Source: Corallincola holothuriorum (lineage in GTDB: Bacteria; Pseudomonadota; Gammaproteobacteria; Enterobacterales; Neiellaceae). From it: a stretch of DNA of 64,000 bases. The notes beneath the pieces were generated by a model, which was not told the origin of the DNA, searched no databases, and saw only the letters and a list, made by a program, of their open reading frames with translations. The stretch spans positions 310,001 through 374,000 of the forward strand of contig NZ_QPID01000003.1 in the NCBI RefSeq assembly GCF_003336225.1, in the 5' to 3' direction. Position numbers and translations under genes: made by a program. Below are positions 17,502 through 25,562 of this stretch, piece by piece. Position 1 is the first letter of the stretch, and every line of letters starts with the position of its first letter.

Positions 17502-18312
17502 TGCCCGCCCCGAAGCCTGCACTGTAGTTTGCTAACAGCTCGATATCTCCACATTTCCAATCTGTGAATGGGACTTCTAGAGAGGCTTTTAAATATTGAT
17601 TGGCGATACCAAAGCGAAGAGTTTCAATATGTGTGCCTGCTTCTAACTGGTAGCGATCATCCAATTTAGCACAGTATCTGGCAACAAAATCTTTGGGTTG
17701 CTTGGCTAGCCTAACAGCGAGGTCCATTACATCTTGCTTGGTGAGTGAGCAATGATCTTCGGTATCGATATCGATAAGTGGTCTTATCCAATTCAAATTC
17801 ATCTTGAGATCGTTGGAGATATCTTGGTCGGTAAAAATAAGGCATGGAACCTGTGCAGATTCCCAAAATGCTTTCTCTATTTGAATTTTTTCGATAATTC
17901 GTTTGCGGTCAAGATCTGCAGCTGGTTTAACTGGTATGGCTAATTTTTTACCATCAACAAAATCAATTAGTAGATCTGTCGTTACGATTTTTAGCTCACC
18001 TCTAATTTGAGGATGTTTTATACCTAATTGACGGCAAATATTGAGTGAGTCAGCGAGGGGGATAGGGAATTGCTCTCGAATGTCGATGACATCCTTGCAC
18101 CAGTCAAAAACCAAAAATGCAGCAAGTTCTATTCCGGACAGGAAATGATGAGTACGCCCTATAGTAGCGCTTTTTACTCGAATGCTTTCGCCTGAGCTGC
18201 TAAATTCGCCTACTTGAACAAAGGGTACATAATCTTTGCCGATCCCTTCTCCGCGCTTTTCTTTTAAGCGCTTTTGGTCTTTTTTATTAAGTGGCTTATC
18301 TGCATCAGACAT
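17491..18312 (-). CDS. tnsA: TnsA, endonuclease subunit of the transposase
   Basis: The product has 273 residues, exactly the size of Tn7 TnsA. It carries the restriction-endonuclease-like core: a Glu in LSGIELAAFL, VIDIREQFPI after it, an Asp in TTDLLIDF, and a Lys in AIPVKPAAD. These correspond to E63, D114 and K132 of Tn7 TnsA. It makes the 5' cuts that turn the reaction into cut-and-paste. The start ATG (18310-18312) follows CAGGAGG and TTTTT; that ribosome binding site is inside a strong hairpin (18316-18347). It lies about 105 bp from the transposon right end. Confidence 0.96.
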   Translation of the reverse strand: MSDADKPLNKKDQKRLKEKRGEGIGKDYVPFVQVGEFSSSGESIRVKSATIGRTHHFLSGIELAAFLVFDWCKDVIDIREQFPIPLADSLNICRQLGIKHPQIRGELKIVTTDLLIDFVDGKKLAIPVKPAADLDRKRIIEKIQIEKAFWESAQVPCLIFTDQDISNDLKMNLNWIRPLIDIDTEDHCSLTKQDVMDLAVRLAKQPKDFVARYCAKLDDRYQLEAGTHIETLRFGIANQYLKASLEVPFTDWKCGDIELLANYSAGFGAGNAS

Positions 18313-18315
18313 AAA

Positions 18316-18347
18316 AACCTCCTGCTAAGACAACTTAACAGGAGGTT
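18316..18347 (-). promoter_or_regulatory. Hairpin sequestering the tnsA ribosome binding site, with terminator-like T-run
   Basis: Perfect 9-bp arms AACCTCCTG / CAGGAGGTT extend inward by five further pairs (TTAAG against CTTAG, one G-U), giving a 14-bp stem with a 4-nt loop. On the tnsA mRNA strand the 3' arm is the Shine-Dalgarno sequence, and it is followed by TTTTT and then ATG. The structure therefore can hide the ribosome binding site and may also terminate transcripts. glmS is transcribed in the same direction from outside the element, so read-through RNA would always form it. Confidence 0.75.
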
Positions 18348-18351
18348 AAAA

Positions 18352-18419
18352 AACGATCAATCTTTATTGTAAATGATCAATGTTTATTGTAAACGATCAA
18401 ACTTTATTGTCCGCCGACA
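18352..18419 (-). repeat. Transposon right end: three 20-bp TnsB-binding repeats plus terminus
   Basis: Three head-to-tail copies at 18352-18371, 18372-18391 and 18392-18411 share AAYGATCAANNTTTATTGTN at exactly 20-bp spacing. The terminal CCGCCGACA follows to 18419. On the minus strand this is TGTCGGCGGACAATAAAG. Tn7's own right end has overlapping 22-bp sites. The repeats contain TTGATC on the minus strand, a possible -35 for tnsA, so TnsB binding would be expected to repress its own operon, as known for Tn7. Confidence 0.9.
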
Positions 18420-18480
18420 ATCTGCATGACTCGTTTTGGTGGATTATTCCACGGTGACAGCCTTGGCTAGGTTGCGTGGC
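18420..18480 (-). other. attTn7: insertion point and glmS 3' end recognised by TnsD
   Basis: The transposon joins chromosomal DNA between 18419 and 18420. The next 24 bp are non-coding, then the glmS stop (18444-18446) and the codons for [11 protein letters not shown], the conserved GlmS C-terminus that TnsD reads as DNA in Tn7. The expected 5-bp target duplication copy is 18420-18424. The insertion has displaced whatever terminator originally followed glmS. Confidence 0.9.
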
Positions 18481-20279
18481 TGGTCGACATCGGTGCCTTT
18501 GATCAGGGCGACGTGGTAGGACAGCAGTTGCAGCGGTACCGTATAGAGGATAGGCGCGACCAAGTCGTCACAGTGAGGAACATCCAGCACTTGCATGGTG
18601 TCGTCGCTGACGAATTGCGCATCTTTGTCTGCGAATACATACATCAGGCCACCACGGGCGCGCACTTCCTCTACGTTTGAATGCAGTTTTTCCAGCAGCT
18701 CATTATTAGGCGCCACCACAATCACCGGCATCTCTGCGTCGATCAATGCCAATGGCCCGTGCTTGAGTTCTCCCGCAGCATACGCTTCGGCATGAATATA
18801 GGAGATCTCTTTGAGCTTCAGCGCTCCTTCCATCGCGATGGGGTACTGATCACCACGGCCTAAGAACAATGCGTGTTGTTTATCTGCAAAGTCAGCGGCT
18901 AAGGCTTCAATGGCTTTAGAGCCACGCAGCAGTTGTTCCACTTTGGCGGGAACGGCTTTCAGCTCACTGATCACTTCCGCTTCGCGCTCTGCCGTGATCT
19001 TGTTTTGCAAACGGCCGATGCCCAAGGTGAGTAGCAACAGCGCAACCAATTGCGTGGTGAACGCTTTAGAGGAAGCCACCCCAATTTCTACGCCGGCTTT
19101 GGTCATGAAGGCGAGGTCTGATTCACGTACCAAAGAAGAGCCCGGTACATTACACACGGCCAAGCTAGACATATAACCCATGTCTTTTGCTAGGCGCAAT
19201 GCGGCGAGAGTGTCTGCGGTTTCACCTGATTGAGACAAGGTGACAAATAAGCTGTTGGGACGCACAACAGATTTGCGATAGCGAAACTCTGAAGCGATCT
19301 CAACATTACAGGTCACTCCGGCAATCGCTTCCAGCCAATAGCGGGCCACCATACCTGAGTTATAACTGGTGCCACAGGCGCAGATTTGTACATGTTCTAC
19401 TTTGGAAAGCAGTGTCTCACTGCCTTCGCCGAAAGCGTCAATATTGACGCCACTCGTAGATACACGTTGATCCAGGGTTTGTTGCAATGCCACTGGCTGT
19501 TCGAAGATCTCTTTCTCCATAAAGTGGCGGAAATTGCCTTTACCACCGGCATCATGCTCTACGTCAGACTCGATCACTTCGCGTTGAACAGGCGCGCCAT
19601 TAATGTCAAAAATTTCTACACCGCCACGGGTAAGTTCAGCGACATCACCCTCTTCTAAATAGCTGAAGCGACGGGTAACCGGTAATAAGGCCAGTTGATC
19701 AGAGGCTAAGAACATTTCGCCGATCCCGTAGCCGATCACTAGCGGGCTGCCTGAGCGTGCAACAACTAAACGGTCAGGGTCATTTTTGTCCAATACCACG
19801 GTGCCGTAAGCACCTTCCAGCTGTGTGGCTGCTTTTTGTACTGCTTCGCGCAGACTGTTGGCTGTTTTAAGCTCATGATGTACTAAGTGAACAATCACTT
19901 CGGTATCGGTTTGCGATGTGAAGTTATAGCCTTTGCCGCGAAGTCGTTCCCGCAGTTCATTATGATTTTCGATAATGCCGTTGTGTACAACAGCCAGGGT
20001 ACCGTTAGATATATGTGGGTGAGCATTGATTTCGCTGGGTTCGCCATGGGTTGCCCAGCGGGTATGCGCAATACCGATAGGGCCATTGGCCGCTGAGGCT
20101 GCGACGGCATCGTCCAGTTCTTGCACTTTACCTAAGCGGCGCACGCGTTGTAATTCGCCGTGCGCATCCAGCACCGCAATACCGGCGGAGTCATACCCGC
20201 GGTATTCTAGACGTTTCAGGCCTTCTACCAATATTTCAGCTACGTTTCGTTGTGCTACAGCGCCTACGATTCCACACAT
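18444..20279 (-). CDS. glmS: Glucosamine-6-phosphate synthase, glutamine-hydrolysing
   Basis: The product has 611 residues, near the E. coli length (609). The N-terminal glutaminase domain starts [12 protein letters not shown], with Cys2 as the catalytic nucleophile after Met removal. It is followed by two SIS sugar-isomerase domains ([25 protein letters not shown]). The C-terminus LAKAVTVE is conserved. It converts fructose-6-phosphate and glutamine to glucosamine-6-phosphate for peptidoglycan and LPS. The gene is intact; the Tn7-like element sits 24 bp past its stop. A DeoR-family gene lies 36 bp upstream and is probably co-transcribed. Confidence 0.98.
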   Translation of the reverse strand: MCGIVGAVAQRNVAEILVEGLKRLEYRGYDSAGIAVLDAHGELQRVRRLGKVQELDDAVAASAANGPIGIAHTRWATHGEPSEINAHPHISNGTLAVVHNGIIENHNELRERLRGKGYNFTSQTDTEVIVHLVHHELKTANSLREAVQKAATQLEGAYGTVVLDKNDPDRLVVARSGSPLVIGYGIGEMFLASDQLALLPVTRRFSYLEEGDVAELTRGGVEIFDINGAPVQREVIESDVEHDAGGKGNFRHFMEKEIFEQPVALQQTLDQRVSTSGVNIDAFGEGSETLLSKVEHVQICACGTSYNSGMVARYWLEAIAGVTCNVEIASEFRYRKSVVRPNSLFVTLSQSGETADTLAALRLAKDMGYMSSLAVCNVPGSSLVRESDLAFMTKAGVEIGVASSKAFTTQLVALLLLTLGIGRLQNKITAEREAEVISELKAVPAKVEQLLRGSKAIEALAADFADKQHALFLGRGDQYPIAMEGALKLKEISYIHAEAYAAGELKHGPLALIDAEMPVIVVAPNNELLEKLHSNVEEVRARGGLMYVFADKDAQFVSDDTMQVLDVPHCDDLVAPILYTVPLQLLSYHVALIKGTDVDQPRNLAKAVTVE

Positions 20280-20315
20280 GTTTGATTCTCCAGAAAATTC
20301 ATAATTGTTGTGAGG

Positions 20316-21098
20316 CTATTTATCCATTGTGGCACAAACGACGGTGACACCATGGCGTTCAATATCTGCTTTTATTTGTGGTGATATGTCGGCATCGGTA
20401 ACCAAAGTATCGATATTGCTCCATGGCAACTCTAAATTTGGGATCCGTCTACCGATTTTGTCTGATTCGATTAACACCACGACTTCTCGTGCGACTTCAG
20501 CCATCTGCTGACTCAAACCGACTAACTCATTAAAGGTGGTTGTGCCGCGTTCCGGATCAATGCCATCCGCACCGATAAATAGCTGGTCAAAGTCGTAAGC
20601 CCTGAGGACTTGTTCAGCGACCTGGCCTTGAAATGCTTCTGAGTGCGGATCCCAGGTGCCGCCCGTCATTAACAGCGTGGGTTCGTTTTCTAGTTCAAGT
20701 AAGGCGTTGGCGACTTTTATTGAGTTCGTCATCACCACTAGGCCTTGTTTCGAATTTAGGGCGGGAATGAGCGCGCCTGTGGTACTGCCGCTATCAATAA
20801 TGATCCGGTTGTGATCTCGTATACGCGCCGCAGCAGCCAAAGCGATAGGTTTCTTTTTTTTCGAAACTTTTTGATCGTCTGCTTCACTTGAGTCACTGAT
20901 CAGGTCTTTTGGTAAAGGCACGGCGCCACCGTAGCGTCTCAGCAATATACCGCTCTTCTCCAATGCACTCAGATCTTTTCTGATAGTGACTTCGGACGTA
21001 TCAAACTCTTTGGAGAGTTGGTCAACACTGACTTCACCCTGCGCTTGCAGCTGGGCAACGATTTGGTGTCGGCGGTTTTGTGTATTGCGTTTAGACAT
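20316..21098 (-). CDS. DeoR-family transcriptional regulator upstream of glmS
   Basis: This 260-residue protein has an N-terminal winged HTH (RRHQIVAQLQAQGEVSVDQLSKEF ... SEVTIRKDLSALEKSG). A DeoR C-terminal sensor domain follows, with IIDSGSTTGALIPAL and the DQLFIGADGID motif that binds phosphorylated sugars in this family. It is co-directional with glmS, 36 bp apart, so regulation of amino-sugar synthesis is likely. The effector cannot be read from the sequence. Confidence 0.92.
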   Translation of the reverse strand: MSKRNTQNRRHQIVAQLQAQGEVSVDQLSKEFDTSEVTIRKDLSALEKSGILLRRYGGAVPLPKDLISDSSEADDQKVSKKKKPIALAAAARIRDHNRIIIDSGSTTGALIPALNSKQGLVVMTNSIKVANALLELENEPTLLMTGGTWDPHSEAFQGQVAEQVLRAYDFDQLFIGADGIDPERGTTTFNELVGLSQQMAEVAREVVVLIESDKIGRRIPNLELPWSNIDTLVTDADISPQIKADIERHGVTVVCATMDK

Positions 21099-21659
21099 AA
21101 CACCTAATGTTTCGTTTTTGGGGTTGCGACTATATCAGTTCGAAACTTATTGGGTCAAACGAAACTTTTGAGTATAAGTTGAAGTTCTAAAATGGCGATT
21201 AGAAAGCAATTATAGTTGGTGTTGGGTAAAGGGGATCTTTCGATTGGCTAAATAAAGTTACGACTGTTTCGCACTATGTGTTTCTGCCATGGCAAGCAGT
21301 TTGAAGCCGTATGATTTGGTCACATATAGAAAAGCCGCTTAAAAGCGGCATTTTCTGTTTTTGGTGGATATCAGGCTTAGATGCGTTTACTCGATATTCT
21401 GAATATTAATGTAGAGTTAAATGTTAAATTAATTAAAAATCAAGCAACTGCAGATTAAATGGTCTTAATTATTCTTTGTTGACCACCAATTTAACCACCA
21501 GTCATTCACTTCCTAGATACGAGCCTATTAGGCGATGAATTACCTTACCTCACCCCTTGCCTGACGCAAAGTATCAGCTTTTAGTATCTTTCTCCAGTCA
21601 TGTAGTGGTTATTCACATTTATGTGGGCGTTATTGTGTCCATAAGTTAGGAAATGACGC
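21099..21659. other. Intergenic region without genes
   Basis: About 560 bp of AT-rich sequence lie between the DeoR gene and hipB. It holds the hairpin at 21334-21349 and the hip promoter region at its right end; I see no credible reading frame. It probably contains the divergent DeoR promoter and the left boundary of the accessory patch. Confidence 0.5.
21334..21349 (+). terminator. Rho-independent terminator-like hairpin
   Basis: GCCGCTT and AAGCGGC form a 7-bp stem with a 2-bp centre, followed by ATTTTCTGTTTTT on the plus strand. No plus-strand gene now lies upstream of it, so it is probably the left-over terminator of a gene displaced when the accessory patch arrived. Confidence 0.55.
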
Positions 21660-21686
21660 TATAATAGACATTATTGTATCCATTGA
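21629..21686 (+). promoter_or_regulatory. hipBA promoter with paired operator repeats
   Basis: A perfect TATAAT (21660-21665) lies between two near-identical repeats, TTATTGTGTCCAT (from 21630) and TTATTGTATCCAT (from 21671). Both contain the TATCC/TGTCC core seen in HipB-type operators. The arrangement fits autorepression by the antitoxin, alone or with HipA. Confidence 0.6.
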
Positions 21687-21694
21687 GATTGCGT

Positions 21695-21985
21695 ATGAAC
21701 TTTTCACTTTTAGATGATACCGATGTAAGCCAAGCTTTTGCTACTCATCTGCGGGGTTTGCGTAAACAAGCGAAGCTATCGCGAGAGGCACTGGCACTGC
21801 GTAGTTGTGTACCTGCTTCGACCATAAAAAAGTTTGAACTCACCGGGCAAATTTCATTTCGTCAGCTGCTGCTTTTGTGGCAGTCGCTGGATTCACTAGA
21901 CAGGCTTTATCAACTGACACAAACCACGGCTGACCGTACCGCTTTACCGACCAGTATAGAAGAGGTGCTTAAAGATGAGCTTTAA
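21695..21985 (+). CDS. hipB: HipB-like antitoxin, XRE-family HTH
   Basis: ATG 21695 gives 96 residues (a TTG at 21674 would add seven and overlaps the operator). It is a single helix-turn-helix domain (LRKQAKLSREALALRSCVPASTIKKFELTG) with a short C-terminal tail. The gene overlaps the next start by 11 nt, the usual antitoxin-toxin layout. It would bind the flanking repeats and neutralise the HipA kinase. Confidence 0.85.
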   Translation: MNFSLLDDTDVSQAFATHLRGLRKQAKLSREALALRSCVPASTIKKFELTGQISFRQLLLLWQSLDSLDRLYQLTQTTADRTALPTSIEEVLKDEL

Positions 21986-23285
21986 ATCCATTCAAAAGTT
22001 GAATGTGGAGCGCACTCTCACAACGGGCGAAACTGTATCGGTGGGTGTATTAGCGCAAAACCGCCAAGGTGTTTTCTTTCAGTATGATGAAAGTTATCTA
22101 AGCAGGTTTGGCAATTTATCCCCTTTTACTCTTCAAGGCGATGTGCGATTACAGCAAGCACCGAAAGAGCCTCACCAAGGTATACACGGCGTTTTTGGAG
22201 ACAGCCTTCCCGATGGTTGGGGTTTGTTGTTGCAAGATCGTGTGTTTCGCCAACAAGGTATAATACCCGCACAAGTAACAGCAATGGATAGACTGGCGTT
22301 TGTTGGCCAGCAAGGAATGGGGGCATTGTCTTTTACGCCTGTATCAGAGCTTTCATTAGATCAGCGTTCAGATATTGATTTGGAAACACTTGGGCTTGAA
22401 GCCCAAACCTTGTTCGACCAGTCCCTCTCTGACGATCTAGACGGTAGCACTCAGCAAGTGTTAGCAACGTTGGTAGCAGTCGGCAGCTCCGGCGGTGCTC
22501 GCCCTAAAGCGCAAATTTATATGCCCTCTGGTGACGCGACGCAATGCCGCACTTATGCACAATCTGGCGATGAAGCATGGTTAGTTAAGTTTACTTCGAA
22601 GAACTTAGCATTGGGCCACGAAGAAGGTTTGTGTGAAGCGGTCTATTTAGAAATGGCTGAATTGGCAAAATGTCAGCCACCGATTTGGCAGCTAATTGAA
22701 GCACCTGCGAGTAGCGGCGCTAAAGCATGGCTTGCGTTAAAGCGTTTCGATTATTTACCTGCGCAGGATAAGGCTGGGCGTTTACATATGCACAGTGCCT
22801 GCGGCCTATTGGATGCTGACTTTCGCAGCCCTAGCTTAGACTATAGCGATCTTATTAAAGCCAGCCGCCAATTGTGTAAGTCACCTGCTGCTGGGCAACT
22901 TCAATTTCGTCGCGCAATCTTTAACTTATTTGCAGCGAACCAAGACGATCACAGTAAAAACTGGGGCTTTTTACAAGCCGATGATGGCAACTGGCAACTC
23001 GCCCCTTTCTACGATGTTACGTTTAGCCCTCACCCCTTTAATGAGCATGCTACCGCCTTTGCTGGGTACGGAAAAGCGCCACCACTCAACGTGATGCAAA
23101 AGCTGGCTGCCAGTGCGGGCTTTGCTACTTGGAAGGAGGCGCAGCTTTGTATCAAAGAAGTGGTTGAGGCCATTAGCCAGTTTGCGCATCTTGCTCAGCA
23201 ACACGTGATCAGCAAGACAACCGTGTTAGCGATAGAAAAAACTCTTGCAGAGCGCAAGCAAGAAAACGCGGCACTCTTGGTTTGA
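21975..23285 (+). CDS. hipA: HipA-family serine/threonine kinase toxin
   Basis: The product has 436 residues, close to HipA (440). Visible features are the N-terminal HipA domain with a GVFGDSLPDGWG block, GSSGGARPKAQIY, the catalytic NQDDHSKNWGFL (Asp/Asn of the kinase loop) and the metal-binding APFYDVTFSPHP. HipA proteins phosphorylate a tRNA synthetase (GltX in E. coli) to stop growth. All key residues are present, so the toxin looks functional. It overlaps hipB by 11 nt. Confidence 0.9.
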   Translation: MSFKSIQKLNVERTLTTGETVSVGVLAQNRQGVFFQYDESYLSRFGNLSPFTLQGDVRLQQAPKEPHQGIHGVFGDSLPDGWGLLLQDRVFRQQGIIPAQVTAMDRLAFVGQQGMGALSFTPVSELSLDQRSDIDLETLGLEAQTLFDQSLSDDLDGSTQQVLATLVAVGSSGGARPKAQIYMPSGDATQCRTYAQSGDEAWLVKFTSKNLALGHEEGLCEAVYLEMAELAKCQPPIWQLIEAPASSGAKAWLALKRFDYLPAQDKAGRLHMHSACGLLDADFRSPSLDYSDLIKASRQLCKSPAAGQLQFRRAIFNLFAANQDDHSKNWGFLQADDGNWQLAPFYDVTFSPHPFNEHATAFAGYGKAPPLNVMQKLAASAGFATWKEAQLCIKEVVEAISQFAHLAQQHVISKTTVLAIEKTLAERKQENAALLV

Positions 23286-23341
23286 GATAATGTTTTCTTA
23301 GGTGACGTAGCAATAAGATAAAGAAGACGAGTAGATAAAAC

Positions 23342-24340
23342 ATGAAACCAGGTCGAAATGAACCTTGCCCTTGTGGCAGCGGTAAAAAGTACAAACGTTG
23401 CTGCATGAACAGTATTTCTAAACAACACACATCAATGCTGGATGACATTGAGCAAGTTGCGGTAATGAACCCTAACTTGTCTTTAGAAGAACTCAATATC
23501 GTTGCAGAGCAAAAAATGAAGGCGGCTAATGAACGGCCTCATCCTGATTTCTGTGGCCTTTCGCCAACACAAATGAGTAATTGGTTATATGCGCCTTTCA
23601 ATGAATTGGCGTGGGTCACAATTAGCACGCCAGAGGATTTATCTGCTAGCCCAGTGATGCGTTATTTGGCATTGATTTTAGACGAAGCTATGCAGAATGG
23701 CGGTTCGTTTAAAGCCACCAGCAAAGGTAACTTGCCGATAAAAATCGTTAAATCGGCCAGTGAGTTATTGCCTGAGTTTGCCGTTTCTCAATTTGAACGA
23801 CATATCAGCATTAGTGAATATGCAGGCAGTAACGAAGATAAGTTTAATGCATTGCATTACAGCCGGGTGCTGGCAGAGATAGTGGGTATCATCTATCTTC
23901 GAAGCGGTCGTTATCATGTTAAAAAAACAGCTCAAAAGCAGTACCTAACGCACGGTATTCAAGCATTCTTTATCCCTATGCTCGAAGCTACAACCTCTCA
24001 GTACAATTGGGGCTACCTAGATGGATGGGAGCACGATATTGACCTAAGAACCTTCTGGCTATTTATGCTGTGGCGATTGCAACGTCATGGCAATACAAAA
24101 CAATTGATTGAAGAGGTAATGATCGCATTCCCAGACTTACTGCTGAGATGCCCTGAAGATGAGTACTCGTCCCCAAGTCAGCTACTAGGCACAATGATTG
24201 AATCGCGCTTTATTAAACGCTTCCTGGAGTTTTGGGGCTTTGTGACGGTTGCGCCAATGAGGCATGCTAATGAGCTTAGGACGCCGGATAAAGTAGAAGT
24301 GCAACCATTGATGAAGCAAGTTTTCCAATTCGATGTTTAG
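23342..24340 (+). CDS. SEC-C motif protein of unknown function
   Basis: This 332-residue protein has an N-terminal SEC-C zinc-binding motif (GRNEPCPCGSGKKYKRCC, C-x-C-x8-C-C), the same kind that ends SecA. The remaining 310 residues are unrecognised, acidic and helical, with a Trp-rich middle. It lies 56 nt after hipA in the same direction, in the accessory patch. A defence or toxin-linked role is possible but unproven. Confidence 0.75.
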   Translation: MKPGRNEPCPCGSGKKYKRCCMNSISKQHTSMLDDIEQVAVMNPNLSLEELNIVAEQKMKAANERPHPDFCGLSPTQMSNWLYAPFNELAWVTISTPEDLSASPVMRYLALILDEAMQNGGSFKATSKGNLPIKIVKSASELLPEFAVSQFERHISISEYAGSNEDKFNALHYSRVLAEIVGIIYLRSGRYHVKKTAQKQYLTHGIQAFFIPMLEATTSQYNWGYLDGWEHDIDLRTFWLFMLWRLQRHGNTKQLIEEVMIAFPDLLLRCPEDEYSSPSQLLGTMIESRFIKRFLEFWGFVTVAPMRHANELRTPDKVEVQPLMKQVFQFDV

Positions 24341-24668
24341 CGTGAATTAGAAGAGCAAGGTTAGGTCTTTCAGCTTAAGAGTTTGCCACGTTGTTCGAGA
24401 ACGAGAGTAATCGTACATAGGTTTATTTGTTTGATGACTGCTTCATAACATCAACGAATCATGTTGTTTTAGTCTGGTTTTAGCTTTCAAGATTATGATA
24501 AGTATAAATTTAAATTTGCTTGATCGTTGCTTGATAACTTTCTTAGACTTGGCTTTGTATATAGCTTTCGCCAACCTATAAGTAAAACCAATACAGATAT
24601 ATTTCATCTTCCTGGATAAACCGATGCGATTTCAAGGAATGGGCGCATAAACTCTTGGTAATTTGGGA
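24341..24668. other. Gene-free stretch of the accessory patch
   Basis: About 330 bp of AT-rich DNA without a credible reading frame, terminator or repeat that I can see. It separates the plus-strand hip/SEC-C genes from minus-strand HTH genes. Confidence 0.5.
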
Positions 24669-24845
24669 TCATGCATTGTCCTTTTGCTTTTCTATCCACG
24701 CTTCTAAATCTTCTCGCTTAAAGCGCCATGAACCACCAACCTTAAAGCTTGGTAGCTTGCCTTCACTGGCAAGTCGATACGCGGTTTTCTCTGCCAGCTT
24801 TAGATAAGCGACTACTTCTTTAAGAGTTAGAATTTGGTCAACCAT
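24669..24845 (-). CDS. Small excisionase-type helix-turn-helix protein
   Basis: A 58-residue protein beginning MVDQILTLKEVVAYLKLAEK and continuing TAYRLASEGKLPSFKVGGSW, then RFKREDLEAWIEKQK. This is the MerR-like HTH_17/excisionase fold in which the first helix-turn-helix is followed by a W-R-F-x-R-x-DL-x-x-W wing. Such proteins act as recombination directionality factors or small regulators in islands and phages. Its neighbours are an AlpA-like remnant and an IS30 fragment, so it is probably left from an integrative element. Confidence 0.8.
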   Translation of the reverse strand: MVDQILTLKEVVAYLKLAEKTAYRLASEGKLPSFKVGGSWRFKREDLEAWIEKQKDNA

Positions 24846-24969
24846 CTGGTTGTGCTCTCTGCCATGTCATTTTTAGCACTTAATAGAGAGAATATGGGGA
24901 AATTGAGGAAGTAAAAATACGTTGACGAGTGTTTATGTGACTATTGTTTTATATGTTCTTTTTTGAATC

Positions 24970-25182
24970 TTAATCTAGTTCTGATGCTTGCACTTTCTCC
25001 ATCATCCAATCGTCAACCTCACTTTCAAGCTAGGCTTTGCGCTTGCCCATAACCGTAACGTTCTTTGGGAAATCACCAGCTTTAATCAAGAGGTAGATAC
25101 TGCTGCGGCACAGTGTAGTAACTTCCATCACATCGCGTAGTCGAAGAAAGCGGTCACTGCGGTTTTGAATAATTTCCATCAT
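24970..25182 (-). pseudogene. AlpA-like regulator interrupted by an in-frame TAG
   Basis: From ATG 25182 (with AGGAGA upstream) the frame reads MMEIIQNRSDRFLRLRDVME, then VTTLCRSSIYLLIKAGDFPK and KRKA. It then hits TAG at 25030-25032, where AlpA proteins normally have Trp (KRxAWxxxEVxxW). The frame continues LESEVDDWMMEKVQ to a natural stop at 24970. One TGG-to-TAG change explains the break. The truncated 50-residue product would lack the wing. Confidence 0.75.
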
Positions 25183-25193
25183 ATTCTCCTAGT

Positions 25194-25480
25194 TGTCCGC
25201 GAATTCAACTCCGAAGTGCAACGTTCGCCTATGCAGCCTGACACAGTGATTCAAACACTGCTTTGGGCTGCTTGAAGTCGAGGCATTTCCTCGGTCTCTC
25301 GTTTAATCGCATCTGCGCTCGCAGCACATCCTCATCTGTCACTAGCCGTAAGTCTGTTCCTTTCGGAATGTACTGATGTAGCAGGCCATTGAAGTTCTCG
25401 TTCAGTCCCCGCTCCCAAGATGAGTAGCGATCAAAGGCGATCAAAGGGGTCAGATCAATTGATTTTCCGTGATTTAAATT
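25194..25480 (-). pseudogene. IS30-family transposase C-terminal remnant with IS end
   Basis: The minus-strand frame carries YSSWERGLNENFNGLLHQY, then PKGTDLRLVTDEDVLRAQMRLNERPRKCL, the conserved C-terminal third of IS30 transposases including the catalytic Glu in WERG. It stops at 25229. Beyond the stop, 25194-25224 (TGTCCGCGAATTCAACTCCG onward) resembles the terminal inverted repeat. The rest of the insertion sequence is missing and the sequence runs directly into the yicC terminator, so a deletion joined them. Confidence 0.8.
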
Positions 25481-25497
25481 CCTTCGCCGCACTGGTG

Positions 25498-25525
25498 AAA
25501 AAAACCGGCTAGGACGCCGGTTTTT
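25498..25525 (-). terminator. Bidirectional rho-independent terminator after yicC
   Basis: AAAACCGGC (25501-25509) and GCCGGTTTT (25516-25524) form a 9-bp stem with a 6-nt loop. On the minus strand it is followed by a T-run and ends the yicC transcript; on the plus strand it is also followed by T residues. Confidence 0.85.
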
Positions 25526-25562
25526 GGGGGCTACTTGTTAGTCAGACAATGGGGCTGAGACA

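Larger units (their letters stand above)
1..18419. mobile_element. Tn7-like transposon with copper/silver cargo, left end outside window
   Basis: The right terminus is at 18419, where the minus strand begins TGTCGGCGGACAATAAAG, very close to the canonical Tn7 terminus. It is followed inward by three 20-bp TnsB-type repeats. The insertion point is 24 bp beyond the glmS stop codon, as for Tn7 at attTn7. tnsA, B, C, D and E follow in canonical order on the minus strand (18312 to 10688), and the cargo occupies 1-10513. No matching left terminus (plus-strand TGT followed by TnsB sites) was found by eye, so the element continues before position 1. The 5 bp just outside the right end (18420-18424, ATCTG) would be one copy of the target duplication; the other copy is not in view. 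Confidence 0.95.
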
